Positions 13,104 through 24,814 of a stretch of DNA of 64,000 bases are shown here, in pieces. Below the pieces are notes generated by a model. The model was not told the DNA's origin. It worked only from the letters and a program-made list of their open reading frames with translations, and ran no database searches. The translations under genes and the position numbers were made by a program. Each line of letters starts with the position of its first letter. Position 1 is the first letter of the stretch. Origin of the DNA: Eutrigla gurnardus (Eukaryota > Chordata > Actinopteri > Perciformes > Triglidae); NCBI GenBank assembly GCA_963514095.1, contig OY741267.1, positions 26,348,014 through 26,412,013 on the forward strand, in the 5' to 3' direction.

Positions 13104-13650
13104 GGTCATTTTGCTTCCTTTTGAGGTTGTCTGTTTGATTTGTTTCATGTCAGTCATTTTGCGTCTGTGGGGGCGGTTTGCGTGCATTTGTGGTTGTTTT
13201 GCATCTGTAGTTTTGCGTGCATTTGTGGTTGTTTTGCACCTGTAGTTTTGCATGTCTTTGAGGTCATTTTGCATCTGTAGTTTTGCGTGTCTTTGAGGTC
13301 ATTTTGCATCCCTGGAGATTTGCGTGTCTTTGAGGTTGTTTTGCATCTGTAGTTTTGCGTGTCTTTGTGGTTGTTTTGCATCTGTAGTTTTGCGTGTCTT
13401 TGAGGTCATTTTGCATCCCTGGAGATTTGCGTGTCTTTGAGGTTGTTTTGCATCTGTAGTTTTGCGTGTCTTTGTGGTTGTTTTGCATCTGTAGTTTTGC
13501 GTGTCTTTGAGGTCATTTTGCATCCCTGGAGATTTGCGTGTCTTTGAGGTCATTTTGCATCCCTGGAGATTTGCGTGTCTTTGAGGTTGTTTTGCATCTG
13601 TAGTTTTGTGTGTCTTTGTGGTCGTTTTGCATCTCTTTGTAGTTTTTATA
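13104..13650. repeat. 35/37-bp minisatellite with higher-order structure
   Basis: About 15 tandem units of the form ttttgcatctgtag-ttttgcgtgtctttgaggtca (35 bp), alternating with a 37-bp variant containing ccctggagattt. A three-unit block (35+37+35 = 107 bp) starting with gtagttttgcg recurs at 13277, 13384 and 13491, nearly perfectly. Units toward the left edge are more diverged. The minus strand lacks stops over long stretches, producing spurious repetitive frames rich in MQNN/CKTT. Confidence 0.93.
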
Positions 13651-15700
13651 CTACTCCTATCCCATCCCTATCAGTTAACGTGTTTTGTGGTCCTCTACAT
13701 CACTTTGCAGCTGTTTTCTGTTTTCTTTGTGGTATTTGTAATAGAAGAATGTTCTCAACTAAAGGAACACTCTTTAAGTTTATCAACATCTGCAGCTTTG
13801 GCAGAAAGTTGTCAAAACGACTCCAACAGAACCAAGAAATCCACGTTAGCCAAAGACAGACTAGTGGTGGCACATGTGCCTGTAAACATCTCCTCACTTT
13901 GAAAACAAAGCAATTAAAAATTTTGTTCATCATAATCATCATTATCATTTTCACACTCCTAATTGTCTCGCTGCCAGCTGTCTCGAGTTGTTATAATTGA
14001 GTGATTTGACACATTTTCATAGTGCCTGAGAAGCAGCCTCCACCTCTGGAGCAAATGTATGTTTACAGAAATGGCTGTTCAAAGTTTATGTAAAACTTAT
14101 GATTCATGATTAAATGAGTATAAATCCCAAACACCCCTCCTTTGGCTCAGAATGAATGGAAAATGTAGAAATGCCTCTTAACTTCATATATTATCACGGA
14201 CCACGTCTTTATGAACCCGGTTTGGACCTTGAAGCGCCATATTTTATCGATCGGCGGTGAGCTACTACCACCTGTGTGCCCCCTCCCCCTCCCCCGGTGA
14301 TGACAGAAACAACCAGGCTGTCAGTTGCCAGGCAATATTCACAACCACTGGCTCACATCAGCTAATTACCAGCAGAAATCACGTATTGACAGATGGGCCC
14401 ATGCATATTGATCGGCCTGCGCTGCCACGCTTCTAAATAACCAAACGCTAATGAATCATTTCCCATTTGGGAGAGGGAAGGGGGGAAAAAGAATTAGTCT
14501 TGTGCCTGACATCATACCTGTACTGCCCATAGCACATGAGGGGGGGGGGGGGTGCACACAAATCACAGCAGACTCTCCCAAGACCTCAGCTGCTCGTATA
14601 TGCACCACCAACCTCTCTCTCTCTCCCCCTTTCTGTCCATCTTATCAGTCTCTCTCGCCGTCTTTCTCGCCCCGGCCATCCCTCTCTCCGTGTGCTGGCA
14701 GTTATTTTTCATGGCGGGCGAGCTGGCCCAGGCAGTAAATACCCGGCTCCTCAAGACTGCGGACCCACAGTGACCCTGCAACCTCCCGTGTCTCTGACGC
14801 CTCTCTCTCCCAAGGTCTCTCATTCCAAGGCCCCTGTGATGCAGCGCTCCGGTTGCACCGCAGACCCTGTAATTCACCGGCCTGCTAGATCGCCTGCCAG
14901 GAGCTATTGATTTTTGTTTCCCCAATCTCCAGGAGAGAGGGAAAGAAAAGATTAAAAACACTTTGTCAGTTTGGTAGGGAATAAGAATTCTGCGCAGGGG
15001 GATACCTAGGAGGGCACGGGGTCAGGGCTGAGGTACTGTACGTCTTTATGGGTTTAACTATTTCCACACCGCGGACATCTCTGTCTGTGCCACTTTGTCC
15101 TCTCTTTGTCTTTGCCTGTACGTGCAAGGGGGGAGAATTCGAGAGGGGATGAGAAGCCGAGGATTTTTGCGGCTCAGGGATTGACCTCTGCTGCTGCTGC
15201 TCTCCATATATACACTGTACAGTACAACGTGAGTGTGTTTAAACACGCACACACACAGACACAACCCCATTGAAGGGGAAATCAAATAGAGCGTTTGCAT
15301 GTGTCGCATTAGTCTGATTACTCTAAAGCCCCAGTTTCATTGCAGCATGGGGAGTAATCAGATTTCCTCCTACACCCTCAGAAAAAGACTTTGTCAACAT
15401 TTTTTTTTTTTTTGTTGCTGCATTTAGGTGAAGATTTACGCAGGGGATGATATTTAATCTATTTTAAGTAGCTACCTAGTTAGCATATAAGCCAAGAGGA
15501 AAGGTTTGCCTCACGGTATGTATACATATTTATAGAACCCACACTGAGGGAACAGTGAACAGAAAGGAAAGGAAAAAAAGGATTTACTTGTAAGTATGTC
15601 TTTCTGTTTTATTCTCTCCCATCAAAGAATTCCCTCCCATGTTTTTCTTCCCTGAATTTAATATGACCATATATTCATTCACACTAAATAATGTAATCTC
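13651..15700. other. Upstream non-coding DNA
   Basis: Unique sequence except a (TCATCA)-like stretch (13927-13950), a G-run (14539-14552), and a CT-rich stretch (14612-14690). The candidate element at 14300-14480 lies here. No gene was seen. Confidence 0.6.
14300..14480. promoter_or_regulatory. Candidate conserved non-coding element
   Basis: Contains ggctgtcagttgcc, agctaattaccagc, attgacagatggg (Meis/Prep-like), catgcatattgatc and gctaatgaatcat, with no simple repeat. Confidence 0.35.
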
Positions 15701-15803
15701 AGAACCCGGCCGCTGTCGTCTGACGATGATTCTTTGCTTTTTATTGGTTTAAAATTAGCTTGTAAACTGGCTCCTTGTGAAACAATCCGGTAGTCGTCCC
15801 TCA
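15701..15803. repeat. Short interspersed repeat shared with 6446-6545
   Basis: Shares ggtttaaaattagct-tgtaaa-ct and tcgtccctcaa, and an upstream cagaaccc-gg block, with 6446-6545 in the same orientation. The copies are clearly diverged. The family was not recognised. Confidence 0.5.
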
Positions 15804-15825
15804 ACAACCAACTGCAGGCTCGCAT

Positions 15826-16094
15826 CAACCTAGTCGGTGCCTAGTCGATGTTTATCTACATCCGGTTTTCAGTGGATGAAAATAAAGGTCCTACTTGCAG
15901 CAGTAGCATTAAACATTACACTGGAGAGCCACTTTTATGGAGCTTTTTCAATCAATGAGCAAAAAAAGTCAAATCAGTCGACTATAGGCAAAGCAAGGCA
16001 ATTTTATTTGTGTAGCACCTTTCAACAACAGGGCAATTCAGAGTGCTTGACCAATCAGATTTGACTATGTCATTTCTTAGTCGGGGACACCCCT
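15826..16094. mobile_element. hAT-like element remnant with an embedded repeat module
   Basis: The right end reads, on the minus strand, TAGGGGTGTCCCCGACTAAG, a terminal sequence common in fish hAT-type non-autonomous elements. Near the left end, ctagtcggtgcctagtcgat resembles the same motif. At 15988-16050 lies agcaaggcaattttatttg-tgtagcacctttcaac, a module dispersed in many teleost genomes. No target duplication was found, so the left limit is approximate. Confidence 0.5.
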
Positions 16095-16495
16095 AGTGTA
16101 GAATATTATATATGGAAATACTTGGTAATTAAGTAGATACCCATGCCCTTTCACTTGTTTATTACCTGCAAGTAATAGTATAGTTGTTGTTTCGTAGATC
16201 TGGGGCCTTTTCCACCCCCAAGATAACGTGGTATTTTACTACCAAATAAGATGATGTATCTGACTGTGATATTCTTAGCCTGAACAGGGAGATAAAAAAA
16301 ACTACCTTAGTCCACTATAATTAGATCACTAGCTATAAGATCTCTGTCGTCACGTATATGCACTCTTTGTGAGTGGAGTTTGGAAAGTGTTTTGACTTTT
16401 TGTTCCTTTTCCCCGTCTGAGCAAAATGATGAATTGGAGAAACCCCTTGTGCTCCCGAGTTCCCCATATCTCATTTTAGTCATTTGTGAAAACCT

Positions 16496-16498
<3 letters not shown>

Positions 16499-16575
<77 letters not shown>
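16499..16575. repeat. (CA)n microsatellite
   Basis: 77 bp of perfect CA. It generates spurious open frames on both strands. Confidence 0.98.
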
Positions 16576-16579
<4 letters not shown>

Positions 16580-17392
16580 TGCCACGCAGTCAAATACACT
16601 CATGCTAATGTGATGCCAATGCATAACCCCATCAGATTGTGTCACGCATGGACAGCTCTTATCATTTCACCCTAACTTCCAACTAAATGCGGGGAATGTT
16701 TTCTTCCCCCTGATGTTAGGGTTCGGTAATGGTGCCTTTCAGGACCACTCTATTTTCCTGAAATGAAATATTCATTCATTGGCGAGGACAGTCTTAGAGG
16801 AAGTCTGTCTGAAATATGAATTCATGGTTCCAGCAGACATTTCTTCAATATTTGATGGGTCATCAGAGCTCTCTGTTTCTAATACTGCGCACTTCCTCCA
16901 AATGTTCTCTCTCTTGTTTTTTTGCTTTTCCACAAAATCAGGCCTGAAAAGTCTCCATAAAAGCAGGTTAACATCTCTTAAGTCCAGCCCATTGTGCAAA
17001 CCATCAGCCGGCGCAAACGAAATCAGCTTGATTGCGTGCTAGCTGGGAGAGAAAAGGCTCGGAGGTGGGCACAGTAATCCAAGGAGAGCGGGTGGTCTGC
17101 TTGGAGGCATATCGTTTTATTCCCTCATGCATATTCACTTCTAAGCCTCCGAGTATGCAGATTAGTCCTGTCTGAACAGCGGACTCTCCAATCACATCCT
17201 ACTTTTGCTTTTTTTTTTATTATTTCCTTTTCTCTGGTACTGCGCCCCGCTGTGCACGAGTGCCGGCACAATGAATGCGACGTGCATGTTTGTGTACGAT
17301 TGTAACTGTGAGTGTGTGTGTGTGTGTGTAGGGGGGATTTGTTTTTGCGTGTTTGCAAGTTCGGGGGCAGGCGGGTTTGAATGCATGAATAA

Positions 17393-17393
<1 letters not shown>

Positions 17394-17422
<29 letters not shown>
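17394..17422. repeat. (GT)n microsatellite
   Basis: About 29 bp of GT, with a shorter GT tract at 17311-17328 upstream. Confidence 0.9.
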
Positions 17423-17424
<2 letters not shown>

Positions 17425-18043
17425 GTATGTGTTTGCCAGACACATGGCTTTGTCTCGTCCTGGCACTGCGCTCGGCTCACCAGATGTTCTCCTTTTTTAT
17501 CATCCTCCACTTGCGCCGCGTTCTTTGAGGTTTAGGGAATCTGTGTCGCTCACATTCAACTTGCTCTGTTGTTTTTTTTGTTTTTTTTTTACTGGGGGAA
17601 ACAAAACCGACAAGCTCTTCCTTCATTTTCCCATTAAAGAAATCAGTGGAAAATAATGTTTCAGGTCCTCCAGTAGCAGCAGTTCATTATCCACCAAGAT
17701 AATGATAATGAGCTACAGAATTTGTTGTTCCATAAGAGGTCAGAGTGCAAGGTTGCATACAGGGAAAAAAAAGCCGTCCCTAATGGTGGAGGGGGATGCA
17801 TCAAAATTTGCTTAAGGCCACGTCGGCAGCAGATGCCCAAGGGGAGAGAGAGAGAGAGAGAGATTTTGAAATGAATTGCATTTAATTGCATGTTTACGTT
17901 CACCTGCTGTTTGTCGTGTGCATCCGTACTTGATCACAAAGCCAGAAGGAAGAGTCAGGATTGAAAACCACTGCACCGCACTGCAGTCCCTCCCACATGG
18001 AATTAAATCAAGCTGTCACCTGGTCAGTGCCACCACCCACTAA

Positions 18044-18046
<3 letters not shown>

Positions 18047-18115
<69 letters not shown>
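18047..18115. repeat. (CA)n microsatellite
   Basis: 69 bp of perfect CA. Confidence 0.98.
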
Positions 18116-18117
<2 letters not shown>

Positions 18118-18721
18118 CCATCAACAAACACAGAGAGCTGTCAAATAAAGCAACACTTGTAATTATGGGAGGAGGTGAAATTCAGATTTATTTATTCCAA
18201 AATGAAGCCTACCGATCGACGGAGGGACAGCTCTCCTCCATCTGTCATCGTTGAAGCCACACTTGTCTGACACGGGGATTCATTCATCTTGTCGTCTTTG
18301 ACAGTCGGATTTTCCCGGCGCACTCCCACCAGGAGTCGCACAGGATTTTTTTTTTTTTTTTGGAGGCAGACTAAAAAAGAAAACACTCTGTGACAAGGAG
18401 TAGGCTCTTTATGAATGCAAATGAGTCTGGGAAAATTCACAGCGCAGCTAGCGGTGCTCCGAGGCTCCGGCATCCGTCACAACCCCCCCCCCCCCCCCCC
18501 ACCAGCTACAGCCCACGCTTTGCCAAGAGGTCTAAGGGCTTACAGGGGCCCTACAGCAAGAACAGACACACTCACGCAAAAGGGCATGGAAATCCTGTGG
18601 CTGACACACACTGCGAGTGCCACCGGTGACTATTATTTTCATGGAAATGATAAGCTTACTGTTTTTATATGCCATCCACAGAATGGCTGGTGGGTTTTTG
18701 GGTTTTATTATAAAACATTCA

Positions 18722-18723
<2 letters not shown>

Positions 18724-18759
<36 letters not shown>
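18724..18759. repeat. (GT)n microsatellite
   Basis: 36 bp of perfect GT. Confidence 0.97.
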
Positions 18760-18762
<3 letters not shown>

Positions 18763-19514
18763 ATGCGTCACTTGTATCACTTGACATTTGGCTCCCCTTT
18801 TATCCTGTTCCAAGGATAGTAAGTCAAATGCTATGTGACAGGTCAACCCCTTCATATCAGTCATCCTTCACCCTGACCCAGCCTCAGCTGCACAAAGACA
18901 CATCCAGCTTATCCACGCTAAAAGATTATCATTGGCTACAAGACACAGGCAAATCCTGCCGGGCTCGAGCCATGAATCTGTTTACTCGCACTAACAAGGA
19001 AACACACACAGACTATTCTTGAGTCCTAAAAATGTAATATTTTTAAATGAAGGTATGAAGCCAGAAAAAAAATTGTATTTCCTGAGAGATTTAGGGGAAT
19101 TTAGTTTCACAAAAGGATGAAGCAATAAGCTTCGTCTTCAAGTTGTTACTGAGGAAACCTTAAACGTATTCAGCGCAGAACTAAATTAAAGAGGCACTAC
19201 GCCAAAAAAATAGATTGTTCTCTGTTGCTGGTAAGGGAGCTATTAGAAAAAAATAACCCTGATGGTGTCATCAACAGATTACAGTTTGGGAAATTACATA
19301 TTTGTAGGGGGGAAAAAAGCCCGCGATTTAAACTGGGGTCTTACGTTGCTGGCGTAGTGGCCATCCTTGGTATTGCAGTATAATTGGCCCAAAAAAGTAT
19401 TTTTTCCCCATTCACACCAACTACAAAAGGAACAGCTGAGAAGACTCTGAGTGTCACAAACTTCCTGAATGGACTTAAATGTCTATGAAGCCATCCATTA
19501 TTGTGTTCTTTATC

Positions 19515-20480
19515 TCCCACTTACCCGGGGCCGGGTCGCCAGGGGCAGCAGGCATTCCAGACGTTCCTCTCCCCAGCAACGTTTGCTAGCTCCTCCTGGG
19601 CCAGAGGAGATATATAATCTCTCCAGCGTGTTTAGGGTGTACCGAGGGGAGGTGGTGAGGGGGAGGGGGGCCTCTTACCAGTTGGACATACCAGGAAAAC
19701 CTCTTAAGCGAGGCACCCAGGAGGCATCCTGAGCAGATGCCCCAAACCACCTCAACTGGCCCCTTTCGACATCAATGCCCCTTTCTACTCCCAAGTACCC
19801 TCCGGATGTCTGAGCTCCTCACCTCATCACTAGGGCTGAGCCCAGCCACTCCACCGAAAAAACTACATTTGGTGGCTTGTATCCATGATCTCATTCTTCT
19901 GGTTACTACCCAAGAACATTTACGGTCAGGATTTAGATGGACTGGTAGACTGGGAGCTCTGCCTTCTGGCTCAGGTGATTTGATATTTAAATGCGGTGGA
20001 CTTCCTCCCAACCCAGAGCATGCAAACCACTGGTTTACCACAGACAACAATGGCCTCGGACTCGGTGGTACTGACTCTCAAACTCGTCTGCAAACCACCC
20101 CAGTGCATCCTAAAGGTCACGGTCTGACGGACCCAACAGAAGCACATCATCATAGATGCAATTCTACGGACGCTCCACCTTGAGATCCTGTACATTAATA
20201 TCCGACTTAATCTGTGATTATGGACAACACGCCCCTATATTCCCTCCAGTTTCCCCCATCTTGACTCCCCCCAGAAGACATGGACGTAAACCTTCTCCCG
20301 AGTCCACAAAACACACGTAAACTGGATGACCAAACTCCCAAGACCCCTCCAACACCCTTGCTAAAGAGCTGGTCTACTGTTCCCAGGCTAGGACGTAATC
20401 CACATTGTTCCTCCTGATTCGGAGGTACAACAATTCCTCGAGCATTCTTTCCAGCAGCCCACAATAAATGTCCCAGACTG
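19515..20480 (-). pseudogene. Decayed LINE reverse-transcriptase fragment (antisense)
   Basis: Read on the minus strand, segments match the C-terminal half of a widespread fish non-LTR retrotransposon polyprotein, but across several frames with stops. At 20207-20464 CGLRPSLGTVDQLF resembles the RT block GFRPGRGTLDQL. At 19772-19900 MRSWIQATKCSFF-GGVAGLS, then VRSSDIRR, resembles the MRSRIQAAEMSFLRRVAGLS block. The plus strand shows its complement, such as cacctcaactggcccctttc near 19747. It is a 5'-truncated, frameshifted relic. I think the clade is Rex/RTE-like but am not sure. Confidence 0.8.
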
Positions 20481-22079
20481 TCTAGAAAACCTTTTCATTA
20501 AATAATGGTATGCCAATGATGTGAGCGGGGAGCCACGGAACCAGGATCCTGAAACTGAAGCACCTAAATGGAATTTAGCCATCCAAATTGAATTATTTGT
20601 CCTACTGTTGAATCCAGCATCTTTTGGACCTTGACCTGCACGAAGAAATAAAAGTATAAAAGCATACAAGACTAAAAGGATACTCGACCTCTGCTGCATC
20701 GCATCTCACAATGAATACGTCTCTTGCAACTCCTCCCAACTTCATGGATGTGCGATACTACATCTCCATGGCAACCTTTTAACGTGGTGATTTATACACG
20801 GCTTCACATTAACGACTTGGCAGTTGAGCAGCTTTTGCCTTCTACCTCAGGTTTGTATCAGAGCTGCAAAGAAACTGGGACTTGTGGGTATTTTATTTAT
20901 CCGGACTTCAGTGGAGGATGGGGAGGCGGCGGCAGGGCAAGGAGCTCGGAACTGCTGACTCGGCTCCCGTCGCTTAATCTATTTGAGGTGTGATTAAAGT
21001 TTAATTCGTACCCATCTCCTAATGTCGGGCCGATGTGTGTGTTCTTCAGCAGTCGGTGGTGAGTAGTTTCAAGCTGAGCCCAGGTCTTTTCTCTCTGTCT
21101 GGGCCTCACTTTATTCATGCCTGAGGGACACCAAGAGCTGCAAACAACTGAATTTTTCATCAAGGTTACTTCCTGGAGAGATGTGCCATGCAGTTGCTGC
21201 TTTTTTTCCCTCCTCAGTGTGTTCCGAGCTCATACATAACTTACCCTGATCTGACCCGCAGCTCTATCCGGGAGGAGTTGTTTGACCCTGGTCCGGATCG
21301 GAGGATCACTGCGGAGTCAGCATTTGTTTTCTGTTATTTGTTATGAAGCTTGGTTTGGTTAGATTATGCGATATGTGGTATAATATTAGTTTAAACCCCC
21401 CCAATTAAGCGATTATAAGCAGTTTGGTTCATGGACACCAAATAAATGCTTTATAGTGTATGCAAATATAAAGAGATTTAATGTTTATTTTAACAACCCA
21501 ACTCCTCCTATTAAGCATCAATAAACAGTTAATTAAATTCATTAGAGCTAAGCATAATTGTTATTGTATGTGATTATATTTTCTTGAGCTTTGGACACAT
21601 TTATCAACAGTTTTATGACTCGCTCTTAATGATTTGTATATGAAAAATAATTTCTGAATAAAATATATTATGTTAAATTTGGTTATAGCTAGATTAAAGT
21701 GAGTTATAAGACGTTTTGTAGCTTCACACCTTCTGTTCATTCATCAAGTATCTCTATACTGATTATTGATGCTAAATCGGGAAAACCATCACATGCCATT
21801 CAAATTCACATTATTCTAGTTAAGATGGCTCGTGTGAAAAACTCCAACGTATTATAATCTATGGTACATTCTGCCTTCCTCCATATTCATCAGAGCAGTC
21901 TCACCGGATGATGGCAAACACAACACAACTCAACAAACTCAACTAGTTCACATTTCTTTGGGGAATTCCGACATGTTTGGCATTAACATTTTTTCTCGTC
22001 TCTGAAAAACAACTCTGCAACTTCTGGAGAAAAACATGTACTATTTATATGAATATTTTTCTTTTTTTTTTTTTTACAT
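20481..22079. other. Upstream non-coding DNA
   Basis: No repeat array and no gene seen. It becomes AT-rich from about 21340, with several TTAAT and ATTA cores. Confidence 0.6.
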
Positions 22080-22230
22080 CAAAATGAATTTGCAATTCTA
22101 ATCAAATGCCTCTTTATTTGCAGGATTATTAATGCTGCAAAACACATTTGGTTTTAATTGAGGGGAAAATATGCAATGTCTGATGATTTTTTTTTCTCTT
22201 TCATTAAGGCTGCAAATTCTCCTTTCTTCA
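22080..22230. promoter_or_regulatory. Candidate conserved non-coding element
   Basis: AT-rich but complex: gcaattctaatcaaatgc, ggattattaatgctgc, ggttttaattgagg, atatgcaatgtc. Confidence 0.3.
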
Positions 22231-22969
22231 AAAAACAAACAAGGTCTTATTTATTCTATTCAGAGTTTACTTTCCCCAAAGCATCCACACACAATAAGGT
22301 AATTCCTGTCTATTGGCTTACAATGGAATAAATTTGAATTTAGAGCAAAAAAAGAGCTCTTTGGTCATATTTCACAGTAATCAATGCAGCCCTCGATTTT
22401 TAAGTCAGACCTCAGAAGACTGATGTGTGGGTGGTATGGATCTGAAGCACCAGCCCGACATCAGAGGTTTTATATTCACTGTTTTGTAGACAAACGTTTG
22501 TGTGAAAATATCAGAATAGTATGATCTCTTTCCCCCACCACACATTCCAGTATGCATGTTTTACAGCGAACCATCAACTCTTATGTAAGGTCTACAACAC
22601 TCTGATAATCCCGTCGTTATGAGCCTGTTTAATAGGGTATAAAATAAAGCAGAATGGCTGTTGGACTGCAGACTTCCATTTCAGGGCTGTACTGTGCAGT
22701 CTTGCAGCTCCTTAGTGTCAGACATTATCACCACCACTACCCTCAACCTCACCCTGCCCCTTGTGACAATTACTGCCCTACCTCCCTATTCAGCGCGTAA
22801 TGAGAAAACTGACTGATCGATTTCTGTCCGGTCGGTAAAAGAAGGGAAGGAGGCATTTGGATATTGGAGAGACCCGACTGAAGCACAGAACTGCAGCATA
22901 CCCATACTGTGACTTGTTTTCGGTGTTAATGGGAGATAACGTGCATGCAACAACAAATATTACATATTA
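22231..22969. other. Upstream non-coding DNA
   Basis: Complex unique sequence, possibly regulatory (gtttaatagggtataaaata at 22627-22646). No gene was seen. Confidence 0.55.
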
Positions 22970-23160
22970 GATGCAGATTGAAATTTAAAAACATGTCTGG
23001 TTTAAGGCTAAAACTAACAGGTACCTTCATCATCACTGATAAATATTATCGAGGATGCCATAGGAAAAACAAGCAAACCTACAAATATTCACATTTGATC
23101 GGCTGGAACAGGTGAAATTATTTGTAATTTTTGCTTAAAACTGATTAAGAGTCCAATTTT
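22970..23160. repeat. Probable interspersed repeat fragment
   Basis: aatattcacatttgatcggctggaacaggtgaaatta, with flanking ttttgcttaaaactgattaa, resembles the interior of the repeat family seen at 44728-45090 and 28510-29345. Diverged. Confidence 0.4.
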
Positions 23161-23195
23161 ACATCCCTCTAACATCATTGGACCTTTTCAAAGCC

Positions 23196-23690
23196 TGGCT
23201 ACTACATTACCCACAATGCAACTCCACCGCTGACAGTTCGATCAGAGATTAGGGTGCGTTATGCTAACAGCGGCTAATGTATCCTCGAGCTGCTAGCTTC
23301 GAGCAGAAATGAGGAGCTATATATGCTGCGTTCAAGTGCTAGTCGGAAGATCTACCTTCCCACTTGTGAAGTCGGAATTACGAGAATGTTACATTCAAGT
23401 GCTATCGGGACGTGCTAGCAGACTATAGTCCATTTGTTATGGATAGAGCAATAAATAACATTGGTGATCAAGTCTACATAGATTACAGATTAAAATGACG
23501 TACACAAGCAACGGCTAATACTTCAAAACAGGGAATTACGTAGCCTCTTCTCTGCCACGTTGAAAGCTTCTCGTTACCCAAACCCGGGAACTCGGAGTTT
23601 TCCCCATTCGTAATTACGACGTAATCAGCAATTCGTACCATAATTCCAATATCACGTGGATGCAGTGCGAGTTTCAAATTGCTGTCTCAT
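23196..23690. repeat. Repeat cluster with MITE-like halves
   Basis: Begins with a 22-bp sequence (23202-23223) that is the exact reverse complement of 6207-6228. It is followed by ctgcgttcaagtgctagtcgg and, about 250 bp on, aacccgggaactcggagtttt and cgtaattacgac, which look like two partly inverted halves of a short fish DNA element. Ends were not resolved. Confidence 0.45.
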
Positions 23691-24119
23691 GTGACATCAC
23701 TTGAGGCATTTTTTGTCAGATTTGACTCCGCCCCCTCTGGTTTTCTATGTCAACAAGAGGACTCCATGTGATTTCTCATCATAACCGGATGTTTAAACCA
23801 CCATGGCACCGTTTTTCAACAACTGTTGTGGTCCCGCTTAACAACAAAAGGCTTGTAAAAGCCCCCTCCCATCCGGAACTAATAAATTCATCTTGATTTA
23901 TTATTCCTTTGACTGATTACAAGGATGTAAATATTCAGCCTCGGAAAATATATAGCCAGGGGTTGACAGAGTGTCTCCTACGAGCGCCACCATGCTGTCC
24001 TGCTGGGTCAGAGCTTCACTGCCACTCACAATTATTTATTAGGCTACATATTCACTCTCGATCCATCACCGTGCAGCCAACCGGCCCCGGTCACATCTCT
24101 TTATGTTTATTACAGTGTC
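23691..24119. other. Region just upstream of the pbx1 promoter
   Basis: Complex sequence leading into the CpG-rich promoter. A short open frame (23909-24322) runs into the promoter but shows no domain. Confidence 0.55.
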
Positions 24120-24420
24120 CCCACCTTTTCCCGGGGCGGATGATTGACGTGCGCGGAGAGGAGCGAGGTGGGACTTGCGCGCTCCCTTCTTCTCCAATCG
24201 CGGCTCGAGGGGGGCGGAGGCTTTCCCATCCATACTCCGATTATGAGTCAGTTACCAGACATAAGCGAAACAATAACAGTTGCTGGTTACTTTGTAGCGC
24301 AGGAGCTTCAAAGGCGAGTTGAGCGTTCGCCGCGGATACGAGCTCGCGAGCGGGAAGGGAGCTCCGCGCGCGCGCCCCACTTTTAATCAGATTAGGAGGC
24401 TTTTTTTTAATGTTGAATCC
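24120..24420 (+). promoter_or_regulatory. CpG-rich promoter region of pbx1
   Basis: CpG-dense DNA, contrasting with the AT-rich flank, with a CCAAT box (24194-24198), a GC box GGGGCGGAG (24211-24219) and the cluster CGCGCGCGCG near 24365-24375. TGATTGACGT at 24141-24150 matches 8 of 10 positions of the Pbx-Meis/Prep decamer TGATTGACAG. I see no convincing TATA box, which suits a CpG-island developmental promoter. Start sites cannot be placed from sequence alone. Confidence 0.6.
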
Positions 24421-24481
24421 AATCTTTTTTTCTTCTTCTTCTACTTCTTCTTCTTGTTCTTCTTCTTTCTCTTCCTCACAG

Positions 24482-24811
24482 TAGCGGCGCAGGAGTGGCT
24501 AAAGCCAAAAGCAGCGATTCAGATCAGATTTCACCCTCAAACCAGCTGGGAGAGACACCGAGAGACACCGAGAGAGAAGAGAGAGAGAGAGGGTTTGTCA
24601 GTCTCCCTCCTCCCAAATCCAGAAAAGCTTACCAAGGAAAAAGGAGGAGTGTCGGGGCTGAGAGAGACGCAGAGGAATTTCCGAGGATATTTTCTCTTCT
24701 TTTTTTCGTCCCCCCCCCCCTCCACCACCTCCTCCTCATCCTCCTCCTGCTCCTCTTCCTCTTCATATTAACATTTAAAAGTTGGAGGCGAGGCAGCGGG
24801 GACCGTGGTCA
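24482..24811 (+). other. pbx1: Probable pbx1 5' untranslated leader
   Basis: The 330 bp before the start codon contain no ATG, so scanning ribosomes would reach the MDEQP start first. The stretch holds purine-rich GAGAGACACC repeats (24549-24590), a C-run (24711-24720) and a CCTCCT-rich tract (24720-24762). The left boundary is inferred: a 55-base pyrimidine tract ends in cacag at 24477-24481, a strong-looking 3' splice acceptor. The leader may therefore be joined to an unseen upstream non-coding exon, or transcription may simply start further left and run through. Confidence 0.55.
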
Positions 24812-24814
24812 ATG

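Larger units (their letters stand above)
16095..19514. other. Upstream non-coding DNA, microsatellite-rich
   Basis: Contains four large CA/GT arrays, a (GA)n tract (17845-17862), a T-run (18347-18361) and a C-run (18482-18500). Between these I saw nothing recognisable. Confidence 0.6.

Noticed and set aside
13092..13553. Overlapping repetitive open frames on the minus strand (MQNN/CKTT-type repeats)
   Set aside because: They arise only because the minisatellite unit lacks stops; there are no codon-bias, start or splice signals.
16307..16645. 112-codon frame rich in Cys-Val
   Set aside because: Translation of a (CA)n/(GT)n microsatellite.
24319..24771. 150-codon frame across the pbx1 leader
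   Set aside because: Reads through a pyrimidine tract as Phe/Ser/Leu runs, is out of frame with Pbx1 and has no ATG inside the leader.
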